From assembly GCA_029204225.1 (NCBI GenBank), contig CM055100.1:60590560-60654559 (forward strand): a stretch of DNA of 64,000 nucleotides, written 5' to 3'. The stretch comes from Diphasiastrum complanatum (lineage: Eukaryota; Streptophyta; Lycopodiopsida; Lycopodiales; Lycopodiaceae). The translations under genes and the position numbers were made by a program. Position 1 is the stretch's first letter. Each line of letters opens with the position of its first letter. The notes under the pieces are model-generated. The model did no database searches, was not told the origin of the DNA, and saw nothing but the letters and a program-made list of their open reading frames with translations. Positions 1 to 9,042 of the stretch are shown here, in pieces.

Positions 1-730
1 TCATATAGAAGAGAATGGAGATTGCAAATTCAGCCTACAGTGCTTTATTGAATGCAAATTACCATAACCAAACACTTATTAAGTTTCATTTCAATTGTCA
101 TGTGGTCTACAAGTCAAAACTATGAAGAATAAGTTCTACCTTGTAACAACAAGTTTTTAGTATGTTGTAGGTACAAAACTAAGCAAACTAAACTGCAACA
201 TGCAAGTAGCTTAGTTGTATATGTTGTGTCATCGAACTAGTCCTCGTGTAAATCATGCATGGGCCAGTGATGTTGCATTGTTGGCTTATCCTCGAGGTCC
301 AAATGTTTTCTCTTAGAGGTGCCCATTGCGTCCAAACTCATGGCCGTATCAATTTAAGGCTGCGTGAGATCATGAGCCATGCCTCACAAATCCCATCCCT
401 CCTCGTTGTAATCCTGCTCATTTTCAAGATCAATAAATCACTTCTCATCCCTCAGATTGTTTAGGTTTTGCAGTTTTTATTCCAACTTCTGAGGTCACAA
501 CTAGTTATCTTTGCAAGCAACCGCAGGTTGAAACGGATATATACTACCTTCTCCATGGTCGAGGACTTCAACCTGCTCTTTATTTTTGTGTGTATGAGTA
601 GAAAAAGTGCTCCAAATCCCCTAACATGGAGAGTTTGTACTACCCTAACTAAACTGTTCGTCCAAACAAACTTTCCCACATGCACGCATAGCATGACTTA
701 AAATACACGTCAATAAGATAAAAACTAAGT

Positions 731-852
731 TGCACTGGAACGCTGTTCCGGACCCCCACATTCTAGAACATGGCATTTCGGAACTCCGCAACATGGTGTG
801 AAAAAAACGTGGAAATTGTTTTTGACACCCGCAAAGCCCCATTTCCAGTGCA
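731..852. repeat. Small foldback repeat
   Basis: A 10-base inverted repeat, TGCACTGGAA at 731-740 and TTCCAGTGCA at 843-852, encloses about 100 bases that include CTGTTCCGGA and a GAACATGG motif. The layout resembles the palindrome-cored repeats near 48.5, 50.4, 51.1 and 54.4 kb. No target duplication was recognised. Confidence 0.45.
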
Positions 853-1145
853 CTTTGTTGGAAGCCAAATGAGTAGCGTGAGCACTCTATGTGAAGGCCA
901 TGATGAGTGGAAGGTGAATGTAGCACACAAAAGAGGGCAACAGTGACTATACGGAGATTTGCAAGCAAAGGAACTTCTTGAAGCTTTTTTTCACCTTTTT
1001 TTCCTTGCTTTGTTTGGAGGCTATAGTGCATCATTTTGACTGATTCATGTTGCTAAGATTGGCCGTAGGGTTGCTAGGGAGAGAGCGATTGCAAGTTCCC
1101 AAGCTTTCAAGTTTCAATTTTGCTATGCAGCATGCTTAAGCCTAA

Positions 1146-1200
1146 ATGCTTTGTTCAGTTAGTGAATGAACTTCAATGCACCATGCTTTGTTCAGTTAGT
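1146..1200. repeat. Short direct duplication
   Basis: The 18-mer ATGCTTTGTTCAGTTAGT occurs at 1146-1163 and again at 1183-1200, separated by 19 bases. It is probably replication slippage; I attach no function. Confidence 0.6.
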
Positions 1201-2044
1201 AGTATGCTTTGCAATGTGTTTGGAATTTTTGTTACATACCTGCATGTTGCTTTTTCCCACCCCAACACATAGATTTAAAAAAAACCAAAACAAACCAAAA
1301 AAAAATTGTATTGTCCCAATCCAGAACGCTCTGGGATCCCAGAACCATTCCAGAATGCACATTCCCGAACTTTGTGCTTCTATGGATCATAAAAAAAATA
1401 TCAAAGCATGAGATTAATAGTACATGAATCAAAATTGATGCAAGAAGAATAATTGGGAATTAATAGGGACAGCTTAGCCACATACGGCATACTTTCACCT
1501 TTTTTCTATGACTACAATAGTTACTTAATTTTATTTTCTCTCACCTTGTTACTTGTAATTTTATGACGTTTGTGTCATGCAAGAATAACTGCCCATGAAC
1601 TGGGCAATGTTCCTATTATCACAGTTACCAGCAAGCGTTTGCAAAGAGTTTGCATGTTTGCCACAAGAGAAAATGTTGCCCTGAAAACACTATCTTTCCA
1701 CCCCATAATTTAGGATTTTGTACATTAACTTTTGCAGGAACAGAATACTTTGAAATGTTCATCAAAAAATTTAATTTTTCACACATTTACTTAGATTTTC
1801 ATATTCTGTTTTCAAAAAAAATAAGCATAGTCTAGACCCGTGTTGCAAGCACGTTCCATTATCTAGCTCTTAATCACAACAATCTACAAGTTAAGTACTC
1901 TAGACATTCATAGCCACCTATACTACATCCAGTAATCGTCTAGCCTATAAACTACACCAAAAAAACCAAGGCCTATGCGACATGCGACGACAGGGCAAAA
2001 GTCATCTTTATGCTAGAAGCAACAATACAAGGTGACTGCAAAGT

Positions 2045-2218
2045 TTACCAGAATGAGCGAGATATGATAGAAGCACCTCCACTTTTGCCGTCGCTATGGA
2101 TGATAGCGGTGAGTATATTCCGGAGATCCTTGCCCTCAGCTCCAGATGAAGAAGAGGAATCGCAAGCACGAGATCGAATGAAGGAAAGCAAGAACGAAGA
2201 AGAAGAGAAAAGAGACAT
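2045..2218 (-). CDS. Possible first exon of an unidentified gene, perhaps with an organelle-targeting N-terminus
   Basis: The minus strand reads from an ATG (2216-2218) for 57 codons before TAA. It begins MSLFSSSSFLLSFIRSRAC, which is rich in Ser and Arg and lacks acidic residues, as mitochondrial or plastid transit peptides do. A more polar segment containing GAEGKDLRNILTAIIHSDGK follows. Just before the stop is a possible splice donor (CTG|GTAAAC near 2048), so the stop may lie in an intron. Upstream are a telo-box-like AAACCCTAG (2228-2236) and a GC-rich stretch near 2275, both common in promoters of plant housekeeping and organelle-protein genes. I could not find a second exon between 1 and 2044. 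The family is unknown and a chance frame cannot be excluded. Confidence 0.35.
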   Translation of the reverse strand: MSLFSSSSFLLSFIRSRACDSSSSSGAEGKDLRNILTAIIHSDGKSGGASIISRSFW

Positions 2219-2227
2219 GAAGAGAAG

Positions 2228-2236
2228 AAACCCTAG
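2228..2236 (-). promoter_or_regulatory. Telo-box-like motif upstream of the possible first exon
   Basis: AAACCCTAG lies 10 bases upstream of the minus-strand ATG at 2218. Telo boxes are frequent near the start sites of plant translation-machinery and organelle-protein genes. Its position supports, but does not prove, a promoter firing leftward. Confidence 0.4.
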
Positions 2237-2249
2237 AATTTAGAGCTTG

Positions 2250-3890
2250 CAACAGAAACTGGCGATGGAGGAAAGGGAGGGGCGGGGTTGCTTAACCTCT
2301 ATGCTAACCACACTGGTTACCAACTGTGGTTAATCCTATCTCTCTCCCACCCCTTAGTGCCATAATATATATTTTTGCGGAGACCACTGGGCTTTTGCCA
2401 CACGCATACTTGCCACTTGGACCCTTTTCAATGGTTATTCCTAAAACCGAGGCAAATTATGCCATTAAGATACTAGGGTAGCCACAGCTGGGATGTGGAA
2501 GGATTGTTTGCTTGCTAAAAAAAAGGCCAAAAGTTAGACGGCGTGTTGCCTGAAAAGTGATTTTAAGAACCGAGTTTTTGAAAGGCTTTGGAAAGTTTCG
2601 ATGTCATCCTGGCTCAAGGCTTGGCCACACGATGAGCTTTCTAGTATGTCCAGCTTGTTGGTAGGTGTTAGACCAAGTTGTCTGCCAAGCTATTTTGGCA
2701 TGTCGTGATTCTCCTGCCTCTTGTTTTGCCAACTGCCTCCTTGTGTTTGGAAGGATGTTCTAACATCATGTGGTGGATGTACGAGAATCTACTAATCTAA
2801 TGCTAGTTTGCAAGCAACAACGACACACCGCATGTGGCCAAGCTATGAGTTGGATAAGACTGTCCTACATGACATGCACTCAAATCTTGGTTGCTTGCCT
2901 CATGCTCAAATCCCGCTTGTTGCAAACTAGGGATATCGCAAAGCCTTGTGCTCCAAACTTGGCTTGGCCTTCCCATGGTTGTTTTGCATGGTGGATAAAA
3001 ATGATGTAGTGCAAAGTAATAACAATGCAAAAAACCGTCAAATTTCAAATGAAATTCTTAGCACTGCTAGAATCTCTTTACATTCTTTAGTCGTTTGAAA
3101 TATAAAATAAAAAGAGACCTTCAACAGGAGAGCAAAGTCTACCTTCAAATTCCAAGCTCGCCTTTTTTCATGGTGCCACGTGTCTCTTCGGCCCTTATGG
3201 TGGTGGCCTCTAACCAAACGAGCAATACTTTGCCACATGACGACATAACGTTGAAACATGTTAGCTATATATCATATTTTAATCAACTAGTTTTGGAAGC
3301 ATGCTTGACAACCATTTCCTTGGCATTGTTATTGTTTTTTTAGACCATAAAAGATTATCACACACACATTGCTTTCCTTCTTTTCTCAAAAAGTTTTTTC
3401 CTACATTCCTCCCTTGTGTTCTTTTATAAGTTGATTATATTCTACAAAAGGTGGTTGGTGGGAGGCATAACTTGCATTTATGGCTTCTTTTATAGGCCAT
3501 TTCATGAAAATGCATTAAAACTTAAAGGCTTCCATGTCGAAACAATCACATCATCAATCACATTAGAGAAAGCCTAAACCACACTCTCATTATACTTTAC
3601 AACTATACAGTCATTATTAAAATTGGTGGTATATACACTATGAATGATTGTGGTCATGGCAATATCCATCCATTTGATTTGACAATGCAAGTATGACATA
3701 GATCAATATTACACCTATATATGGCTATCAAGCTTATCATTGTGTTTTTTAATGTTCTTCCAAACTGATGAGCTTGTTTTCTACATTATTCATCAGTGAT
3801 CTCAAATGCCAAACCTTTGTCTTTTGCTAAAGGCTTAGTGAAAATATCCACCACCTGGTCGTGAATAGTATAGTAAAGTAGTTCTATACC
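2250..3890. other. No gene supported
   Basis: About 1.6 kb without recognisable domains, LTR ends or tRNA genes. A G-rich patch (about 2270-2290) could be promoter sequence for the minus-strand exon at 2045-2218. The rest is AT-rich intergenic sequence. Confidence 0.5.
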
Positions 3891-3891
3891 T

Positions 3892-4245
3892 CTATACCAA
3901 GCTTCTCTTAGTACGTGCAAGAAAGACATGATTTCTCACAATACGTATACAACTTTGAGTACAACAAGATATTTTAGTGGTTTCACATTGAAATGACAAC
4001 AACTCTACGAGAAACCTTTTCAACCAAGTGGATCTACATACAACATATTTATCTTTATTGTATTCAATTTCGATTGAAGATAGCAAAATAGTAGCTACAC
4101 TTGTAGCCCAATTTGCATCACCATATCCATGAAGCATTAAAAGATCATTTGACAACAGATATTGTAAGCCCATATTGAACATGTCCTTGAGACACATAAG
4201 AATGCGTTTGGCACTCCTCCAACGAGTTTCACTCGGGCTGGTCAT
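3892..4245 (-). pseudogene. Copia element H: RNase H fragment (3' part of pol)
   Basis: The minus-strand frame aligns in order with the C-terminal RNase H region of Ty1/Copia polyproteins: RWRSAKRILMCLK (usually W.AAKRILRYLKG), a GYGDANWA segment, SSIEIEYN (usual SS.EAEY), WLKRFLVEL, and a final ARTKR (usual HARTKH). It lacks the normal bridging residues and is clearly decayed. The upstream parts of the same element, RT and integrase on the same strand, resume at 9043. The gap is the insertion of element J. Confidence 0.75.
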
Positions 4246-4298
4246 AAATTCACACCAACCATATGCGTGATGTCCAATCTTTTAGCAGTTAATTAGAT

Positions 4299-4303
4299 CA
4301 AGA
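4299..4303. repeat. Target-site duplication of element J, left copy (CAAGA)
   Basis: CAAGA immediately precedes the TGTGAAG start of the 5' LTR and recurs immediately after the 3' LTR at 9038-9042. Five bases is the normal duplication for LTR retrotransposons. Confidence 0.9.
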
Positions 4304-4987
4304 TGTGAAGAATTGCCAAATCTAGCTTGATCAAAAACCATGTAGAATAGTGTAAATTGTGTACACAAGTGGGTCCCGCACATGTGAGGCCATGATGCCA
4401 CATGGGACCTAATGTAGGTTAGGTCAAGTCAAGAGAGTTGGTCATGTCTATTTGGTGGTCATCCCTACTTTATAGGACCTACACCTAAGTTTAAGGTGAA
4501 AATTTGACCAACTAGCTACCTACCAAGCATAACTCTAGGAAATAGACTAGGGTTTCATTTTAGGTCAAGGAGAGTGAGTTAAATTCCTTATTACATGCTG
4601 GAAATCCACCTAACTTCAAGAAGGAAGTCGAATTTGGTATGTATTCCCTCTCTCCATAGTGAGAAGATAGAAAATTTTTGGAGCTCATTGGCAATCTCAA
4701 GCTAGTTCACTATGTACATTGAGTTTTTGTGATCCAAATGAAACCAAATCAATTTCTACTTGTTTCTCAGGTTGAAGGCCGTACTACAGCCTGTAGTACA
4801 CACATGTGGGCTCGGATTTCAATGTTTATCAATGCTTTTGATTGTTAATGCTTGTTGTTTGTCAAATTGCCAATCTAGATCAACTTTTTTGTGTCTAGTT
4901 TTTTGATAGATTGTTAAGCAAGCATCCAATCACTCTTGTGGAACTTTTGTAGATCCATTTATGGTCCTAAAGTACAGTACTTTCACA
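4304..4987 (+). repeat. 5' LTR of element J
   Basis: It runs from TGTGAAGAATTGCC to TACTTTCACA, 684 bases. It lacks two short segments present in the 3' LTR. It contains a 19-base near-perfect palindrome at 4781-4799 (GTACTACAG, one-base loop, CTGTAGTAC), also conserved in the 3' copy. Confidence 0.93.
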
Positions 4988-4999
4988 TGGTATCAGAGC
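4988..4999 (+). promoter_or_regulatory. Primer binding site of element J
   Basis: TGGTATCAGAGC directly follows the 5' LTR. It is complementary to the 3' end of plant initiator methionine tRNA, the standard Copia minus-strand primer. Confidence 0.95.
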
Positions 5000-5425
5000 C
5001 AAGTACAAGAGCATAAGCCATTGATCTAATGCAAATCCATTTTTAGCAAGTTTTGGTGCTAAAAACTAGTATTGAGAGGGCAAGCTAGAATCTTGATTTT
5101 GGTGAGGAGATTTGATCCCAAACTTGGTAGGGGTCCAAATCCGTACTGTCCACATGTGTGGGCACCTCTGAACCTGCATTTAATGCATGGTATTCATTTG
5201 ATCCAAAAAAAAATCAATTTGTGAGCTGTTGGTGTAATTTTTGGTGGAGATCCTAGGATAATCTACCAAGATCATTTGCCATTGATTAGATTTGAGTTTG
5301 TTTCATGGAATCTAATTAATCTAGGCTGAGTTCAAGTCCTATTAAGGTTAAAAACAGGTCTTGAAAGTACACCAAGAAGGAAGAAAGAGATTAAGTCATT
5401 TTTTTGTCCAAAAATAGCCAAAATT

Positions 5426-5773
5426 GGCAAGATTTGATTGTAAGTAGATTTCACATCATCTTATCTTCATTCCAACTTTGTGAGGGAGTGCTAGAACTGA
5501 GATTATAAGTCCATTTGTTGGATTAGAAATCTAATTTGAGTGAAAAACTACAAGAGAGAGACCTTAGTGAGTTTCTAGAGACAATCAAATCCATTTCCTG
5601 GCAAGATTTGTTTGAAAGTAGTTTTCACTTCATCTTATCTTCATTCCAGCTTTGTGAGGGAGTGATAGAACTGTGATTATAAGTCCATTTGTTGGATTAG
5701 AAATCAAATTTGAGTGAAACACTGCAAGTGTGAGACCTTTGTGAGTTTCAAGTCAATCAAATCTATTTCTTGT
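5426..5773 (+). repeat. Tandem duplication in the element J leader
   Basis: Two copies of a roughly 174-base unit (5426-5599 and 5600-5773) share GGCAAGATTTG, the CATCTTATCTTCATTCCA segment and the GTCCATTTGTTGGATTAGAA segment, with scattered differences. The duplication lies between the primer binding site and the gag start, where packaging signals usually sit. Confidence 0.8.
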
Positions 5774-5793
5774 TTGTAGAAGTCACTAGTAAG

Positions 5794-7005
5794 ATGGGAT
5801 CTGTTGGAGCATACCTTCTAGAAGCTAGTGAGAGGTTGAATTCTACAAATTATGCTATTTGGAAGGTTAGAATGGAGTCACTCTTGGTGCTCCAAGACCT
5901 TTATGAGTTCTTGATTGAAGATGAAGATGAACCTCTAGGTGCACGAGAGTTAGCTAGATACAAGAAGAGATCTAGGCTTGCACTTCATTGTGTGAAGATG
6001 AATGTGAGCAATGATTTGTTGAGAGAAGTATCAGCTTGTACTAATGCTAAAGAGGCTTGGGAGTCTTTAAAATCAATCTATGAGTCTAGCAACACTTCTA
6101 GAGTTCTTATGCTTAGAAATCAAATTTTGCAAAGCATGAGGAGAAGTGAGGAGAGTGCACAGGATTATGTACTCAGAATCAAGTCTCTAAATAGGGAGTT
6201 GGCTTCCATTGGAGAGAAGATTCATGATGGAGAGCTTGTACAAATTGTCCTTAATGGTCTAGGAGATGACTTTGCAAATTTGTTCCAAAGTTTTGCCATC
6301 CAAGACACTTTGCCAACTATAGAAAAACTTCACAGTGCATTAGTGGCTGAAGAGTGTAGGATGCTCCATGCAAAATCTAGGATGAGTTCCTTGTTGTTGC
6401 AGGATGGTGATGAGAAAGCCAATTTCTCATTCAAGGGCAAAAAGAAGACCAATGGAAAGAAGAAGCATCCAAAGGAGGCCAAAGAAGAGGATGATGCATC
6501 AAGCTCAAAGGACAAGTCAAAGCAAAAATGCTTCTTTTGTGGAAGGAAGGGGCATTATGCATCTGAATGCTACAAGAGGCTAAGAGCACAAGTGGAGGAT
6601 GACAAACAAGGAAACCTTGCAAAGGAGGAGGAGGAGGATGAAGTAGATGTATTCTTGATGGCATCTACATCCTCACCAACAAGCAATGGTAATTCAAGAG
6701 ACAATTGGTGGATTGACAATGGGGCTAGTTCCCACATGTCTTGTGAAAAGGACTTTTTCTCAACCTTACACTCTTTCAATGCTGCTAAAAAGTTTGTCTT
6801 TACTGCAAATGATGAAGAGTGTAGGATAGATGGTGTTGGCACCATCTCTTTGTATCTAGAATCCTCAAAATGCATGGATCTAGAAAATGTCCTTTATGTA
6901 CCATCAATCACCAAGAATATGCTTAGTGTTGGTCTACTCTTAGAGAGTGGTTTGGATGTCCACTTTAAGCATGGTGTTTGCTTTATATTGAAGAGTGTAG
7001 GATAG
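5794..7005 (+). CDS. Element J Gag and aspartic protease (frame ends early in an internal duplication)
   Basis: The first plausible start is the ATG at 5794, giving MGSVGAYLLEASERLNST; an in-frame ATG at 5770 is also open. The N-terminal half has the Copia Gag capsid pattern (NYAIWKVRMES, KEAWESLKSIYES, then a SIGEKIHDGELVQIVLNGL segment). A CCHC zinc knuckle, CFFCGRKGHYASEC, lies near residue 250. A retropepsin segment starting WWIDNGASSHMS follows, with the catalytic D-N-G (normally D-S-G or D-T-G). The frame then enters a 176-base tandem duplication and stops at 7005. Before that duplication the frame would have run on into the downstream reading region. Confidence 0.88.
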   Translation: MGSVGAYLLEASERLNSTNYAIWKVRMESLLVLQDLYEFLIEDEDEPLGARELARYKKRSRLALHCVKMNVSNDLLREVSACTNAKEAWESLKSIYESSNTSRVLMLRNQILQSMRRSEESAQDYVLRIKSLNRELASIGEKIHDGELVQIVLNGLGDDFANLFQSFAIQDTLPTIEKLHSALVAEECRMLHAKSRMSSLLLQDGDEKANFSFKGKKKTNGKKKHPKEAKEEDDASSSKDKSKQKCFFCGRKGHYASECYKRLRAQVEDDKQGNLAKEEEEDEVDVFLMASTSSPTSNGNSRDNWWIDNGASSHMSCEKDFFSTLHSFNAAKKFVFTANDEECRIDGVGTISLYLESSKCMDLENVLYVPSITKNMLSVGLLLESGLDVHFKHGVCFILKSVG

Positions 7006-7165
7006 ATGGTGTTGGCACCATCTCTTTGTATCTAGAATCCTCAAAATGCATGGATCTAGAAAATGTCCTTTATGTACCATCAATCACCAAGAATATGCTT
7101 AGTGTTGGTCTACTCTTAGAGAGTGGTTTGGATGTCCACTTTAAGCATGGTGTTTGCTTTATATT
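6814..7165 (+). repeat. 176-base tandem duplication inside the protease region of element J
   Basis: The segment beginning GAAGAGTGTAGGATAG at 6814 is repeated from 6990 almost without change. Because 176 is not a multiple of three, the repeat shifts the frame and ends the Gag-protease reading region at 7005. The near identity of the copies suggests a late event. Confidence 0.9.
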
Positions 7166-8126
7166 GAAGAATGATGTTTGCATTGCAAAGGGATTTAAAC
7201 ATGGAAGATTGTTTAAGTTGGAAGCTAGTGTTGCTTTTAAAAGAATGAGCTTGGCAAAGGAGGAGATCACTCAAGAGGAGATCTTGGCAAAGTGTGATCT
7301 TGCTTGCATTGAGGAGGAGCATCAAAAGGAGGAAGATCTTGAGGATCAGCCTCAAAGCATGAGAGTTCCAAGGGAGTCCTCAATGACAATGTCCGAGTCA
7401 TCAAATTGCATGCAAATTGTCCATTCAAGTGTGCATCTTGCAAGGGTGGTGAGCATTGGAGAGTCTACTATCTTTGAATACTTTTTGGAAAGTATTAGTA
7501 GACATGAGGTGACTTGTTTCTTACCTTTAAGATTCATGGTGTTTATTACTTTGTATGACAAGACAATGAAATGGGATGCTTTGAAATCTACATTTGTTGT
7601 TGATAAGGCAATTTCATTGGATAACTATTTTTGTAATAGTTTGAATAGAGTCATAAAAGATGAAACATCATTTGCTTTGGAAATCTTTGTGTCCACATGC
7701 TTTGTGCATGATCATTCCAATGTAAGGACCAAAGATTATCCTATTTCAATGATAGGAATAATGGTAGTGTTTTGCTCTTTAAGTAGAGATTGTAGAATCT
7801 ACTTGTTTTCCACCAAAGAATTTGTCAATGGTGGAAATGTGATCTTTCAAGAGTGGAAGATTTGTAAACTTGAAGAAGCACCTTTGGATCAACACCTTAT
7901 TCAATTCATTTATGGTTTGGAGTCAAGTCAAGTGGAGGAGCAAGCTCAAGACCCGAGGACTCCAAGAAGAACCTTGAGTATCAAGATGGAGCCATCTAGG
8001 CTCAATCATATGGATCAAGCAAGACAAGTTGTCTTTGGCAACATTATTTATGCACTTAGTATTTTAATTCATGTATCTTCAAGTGCACAAAATGCCTTGG
8101 AATCCATGGCTTGGCATGATGTTTAG
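6990..8126 (+). CDS. Element J downstream reading region: protease tail, unknown segment, integrase-RT linker remnant
   Basis: This frame repeats the duplicated protease segment (CRIDGVGTISLYLESSKC) and continues through CIAKGFKHGRLFKLE, which is usual just before the Copia GAG-pre-integrase domain. The HHCC motif, integrase core and RT never appear. Instead there is an acidic stretch (EEITQEEILAKCD, EEEHQKEEDLED), then about 150-200 residues I cannot assign. A segment near the end (SSQVEEQAQDPRTPRRTLS) resembles the Copia linker between integrase and RT; element A has LEEEQIQATTPRRSTR at that place. The simplest reading is an internal deletion or replacement that kept one open frame. The function of the middle is unknown. 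Confidence 0.6.
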   Translation, partial: EECRIDGVGTISLYLESSKCMDLENVLYVPSITKNMLSVGLLLESGLDVHFKHGVCFILKNDVCIAKGFKHGRLFKLEASVAFKRMSLAKEEITQEEILAKCDLACIEEEHQKEEDLEDQPQSMRVPRESSMTMSESSNCMQIVHSSVHLARVVSIGESTIFEYFLESISRHEVTCFLPLRFMVFITLYDKTMKWDALKSTFVVDKAISLDNYFCNSLNRVIKDETSFALEIFVSTCFVHDHSNVRTKDYPISMIGIMVVFCSLSRDCRIYLFSTKEFVNGGNVIFQEWKICKLEEAPLDQHLIQFIYGLESSQVEEQAQDPRTPRRTLSIKMEPSRLNHMDQARQVVFGNIIYALSILIHVSSSAQNALESMAWHDV

Positions 8127-8327
8127 TTTTGAAGTGTGCTACATGTATATAGACACATTTATGGAACATCTTGTAAGGGATCCTCTAAGAGGTGGTGAAA
8201 GATCCTTCATGGACATCATTCTCTATTGGAGTCTCAAAAGTTCCTTGTTTGTAGCTGGATTTTTTAGACACTTCTAAAAGCTTTCATTGATCTATCAAGA
8301 GATTTGTAAATAGATCAAGCTAAATTT
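8127..8327 (+). other. 3' non-coding tail of element J
   Basis: About 200 bases between the stop and the polypurine tract with no recognisable domain. A short frame continues in another phase, possibly remnant pol sequence. Confidence 0.5.
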
Positions 8328-8336
8328 GAGGAGGAG
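8328..8336 (+). promoter_or_regulatory. Polypurine tract of element J
   Basis: GAGGAGGAG lies immediately before the TGTGAAG start of the 3' LTR, as expected for the plus-strand primer site. Confidence 0.85.
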
Positions 8337-9037
8337 TGTGAAGAATTGCCAAAAATTGGCAAATCTAGCTTGATCAAAAACCATGTAGAATAGTGTAAAT
8401 TGTGTACACAAGTGGGTCCCGCACATGTGAGGCCATGATGCCACATGGGAAACCCATCCTAATGTAGGTTAGGTCAAGTCAAGAGAGTTGGTCATGTCTA
8501 TTTGGTGGTCATCCCTACTTTATAGGACCTACACCTAAGTTTAAGGTGAAAATTTGACCAAGTAGCTACCTACCAAGCATAACTCTAGGAAATAGACTAG
8601 GATTTCATTTTAGGTCAAGGAGAGTGAATTAACTTCCTTATTACATGCTGGAAATCCACCTAACTTCAAGAAGGTAGTCGAATTTGGTATGTATTCCCTC
8701 TCTCCATAGTGAGAAGATAGAAAATTTTTGGAGCTCATTGGCAATCTCAAGCTAGTTCACTATGTACATTGAGTTTTTGTGATCCAAATGAAACCAAATC
8801 AATTTCTACTTGTTTCTCAGGTTGAAGGCCGTACTACAGCCTGTAGTACACACGTGTGGGCTCGGATTTCAATGTTTATCAATGCTTTTGATTGTTAATG
8901 CTTGTTGTTTGTCAAATTGCCAATCTAGATCAACTTTTTTGTGTCTAGTTTTTTGATAGATTGTTAAGCAAGCATCCAATCACTCTTGTGGATCTTTTGT
9001 AGATCCATTTACGGTCCTAAAGTACAGTACTTTCACA
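8337..9037 (+). repeat. 3' LTR of element J
   Basis: A 701-base copy of the LTR, TGTGAAG to CTTTCACA, followed by the second CAAGA. It has the extra segments that make GCCAAAAATTGGC near its start and GGGAAACCCATCC near base 120. The palindrome GTACTACAGCCTGTAGTAC is at 8831-8849. Confidence 0.93.
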
Positions 9038-9042
9038 CAAGA

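Larger units (their letters stand above)
1..2044. other. No gene supported; AT-rich non-coding sequence
   Basis: I see no family motif or convincing exon on either strand. Short open frames here have no recognisable domain and unconvincing composition. The stretch contains a small inverted repeat and a short direct duplication, listed separately. If the minus-strand exon at 2045-2218 is real, part of this region would be its first intron. Confidence 0.5.
4304..9037 (+). mobile_element. Element J: complete, young, non-autonomous Copia-like LTR retrotransposon
   Basis: All structural hallmarks are present: 5 bp TSD, TG...CA LTRs, a primer binding site abutting the 5' LTR, a purine-rich tract just before the 3' LTR, and one long reading region. 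The LTRs differ by two short indels (10 and 7 bases) and only about eight or nine substitutions over roughly 690 bases by my reading, so insertion was fairly recent. The interior encodes Gag and an aspartic protease, but no integrase catalytic core, reverse transcriptase or RNase H. Movement would therefore need enzymes in trans. The linker near its C-terminal end resembles that of element A, so an A/C-type element is a plausible helper. It lies inside the older element H. Confidence 0.93.

Noticed and set aside
645-1034. 129-codon open frame on the minus strand
   Set aside because: No family features and no splice context; it overlaps the foldback repeat at 731-852.
4988-4999. tRNA-like TGGTATCAGAGC as part of a tRNA gene
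   Set aside because: Only the 12-base primer complement is present; no cloverleaf or internal promoter boxes surround it.
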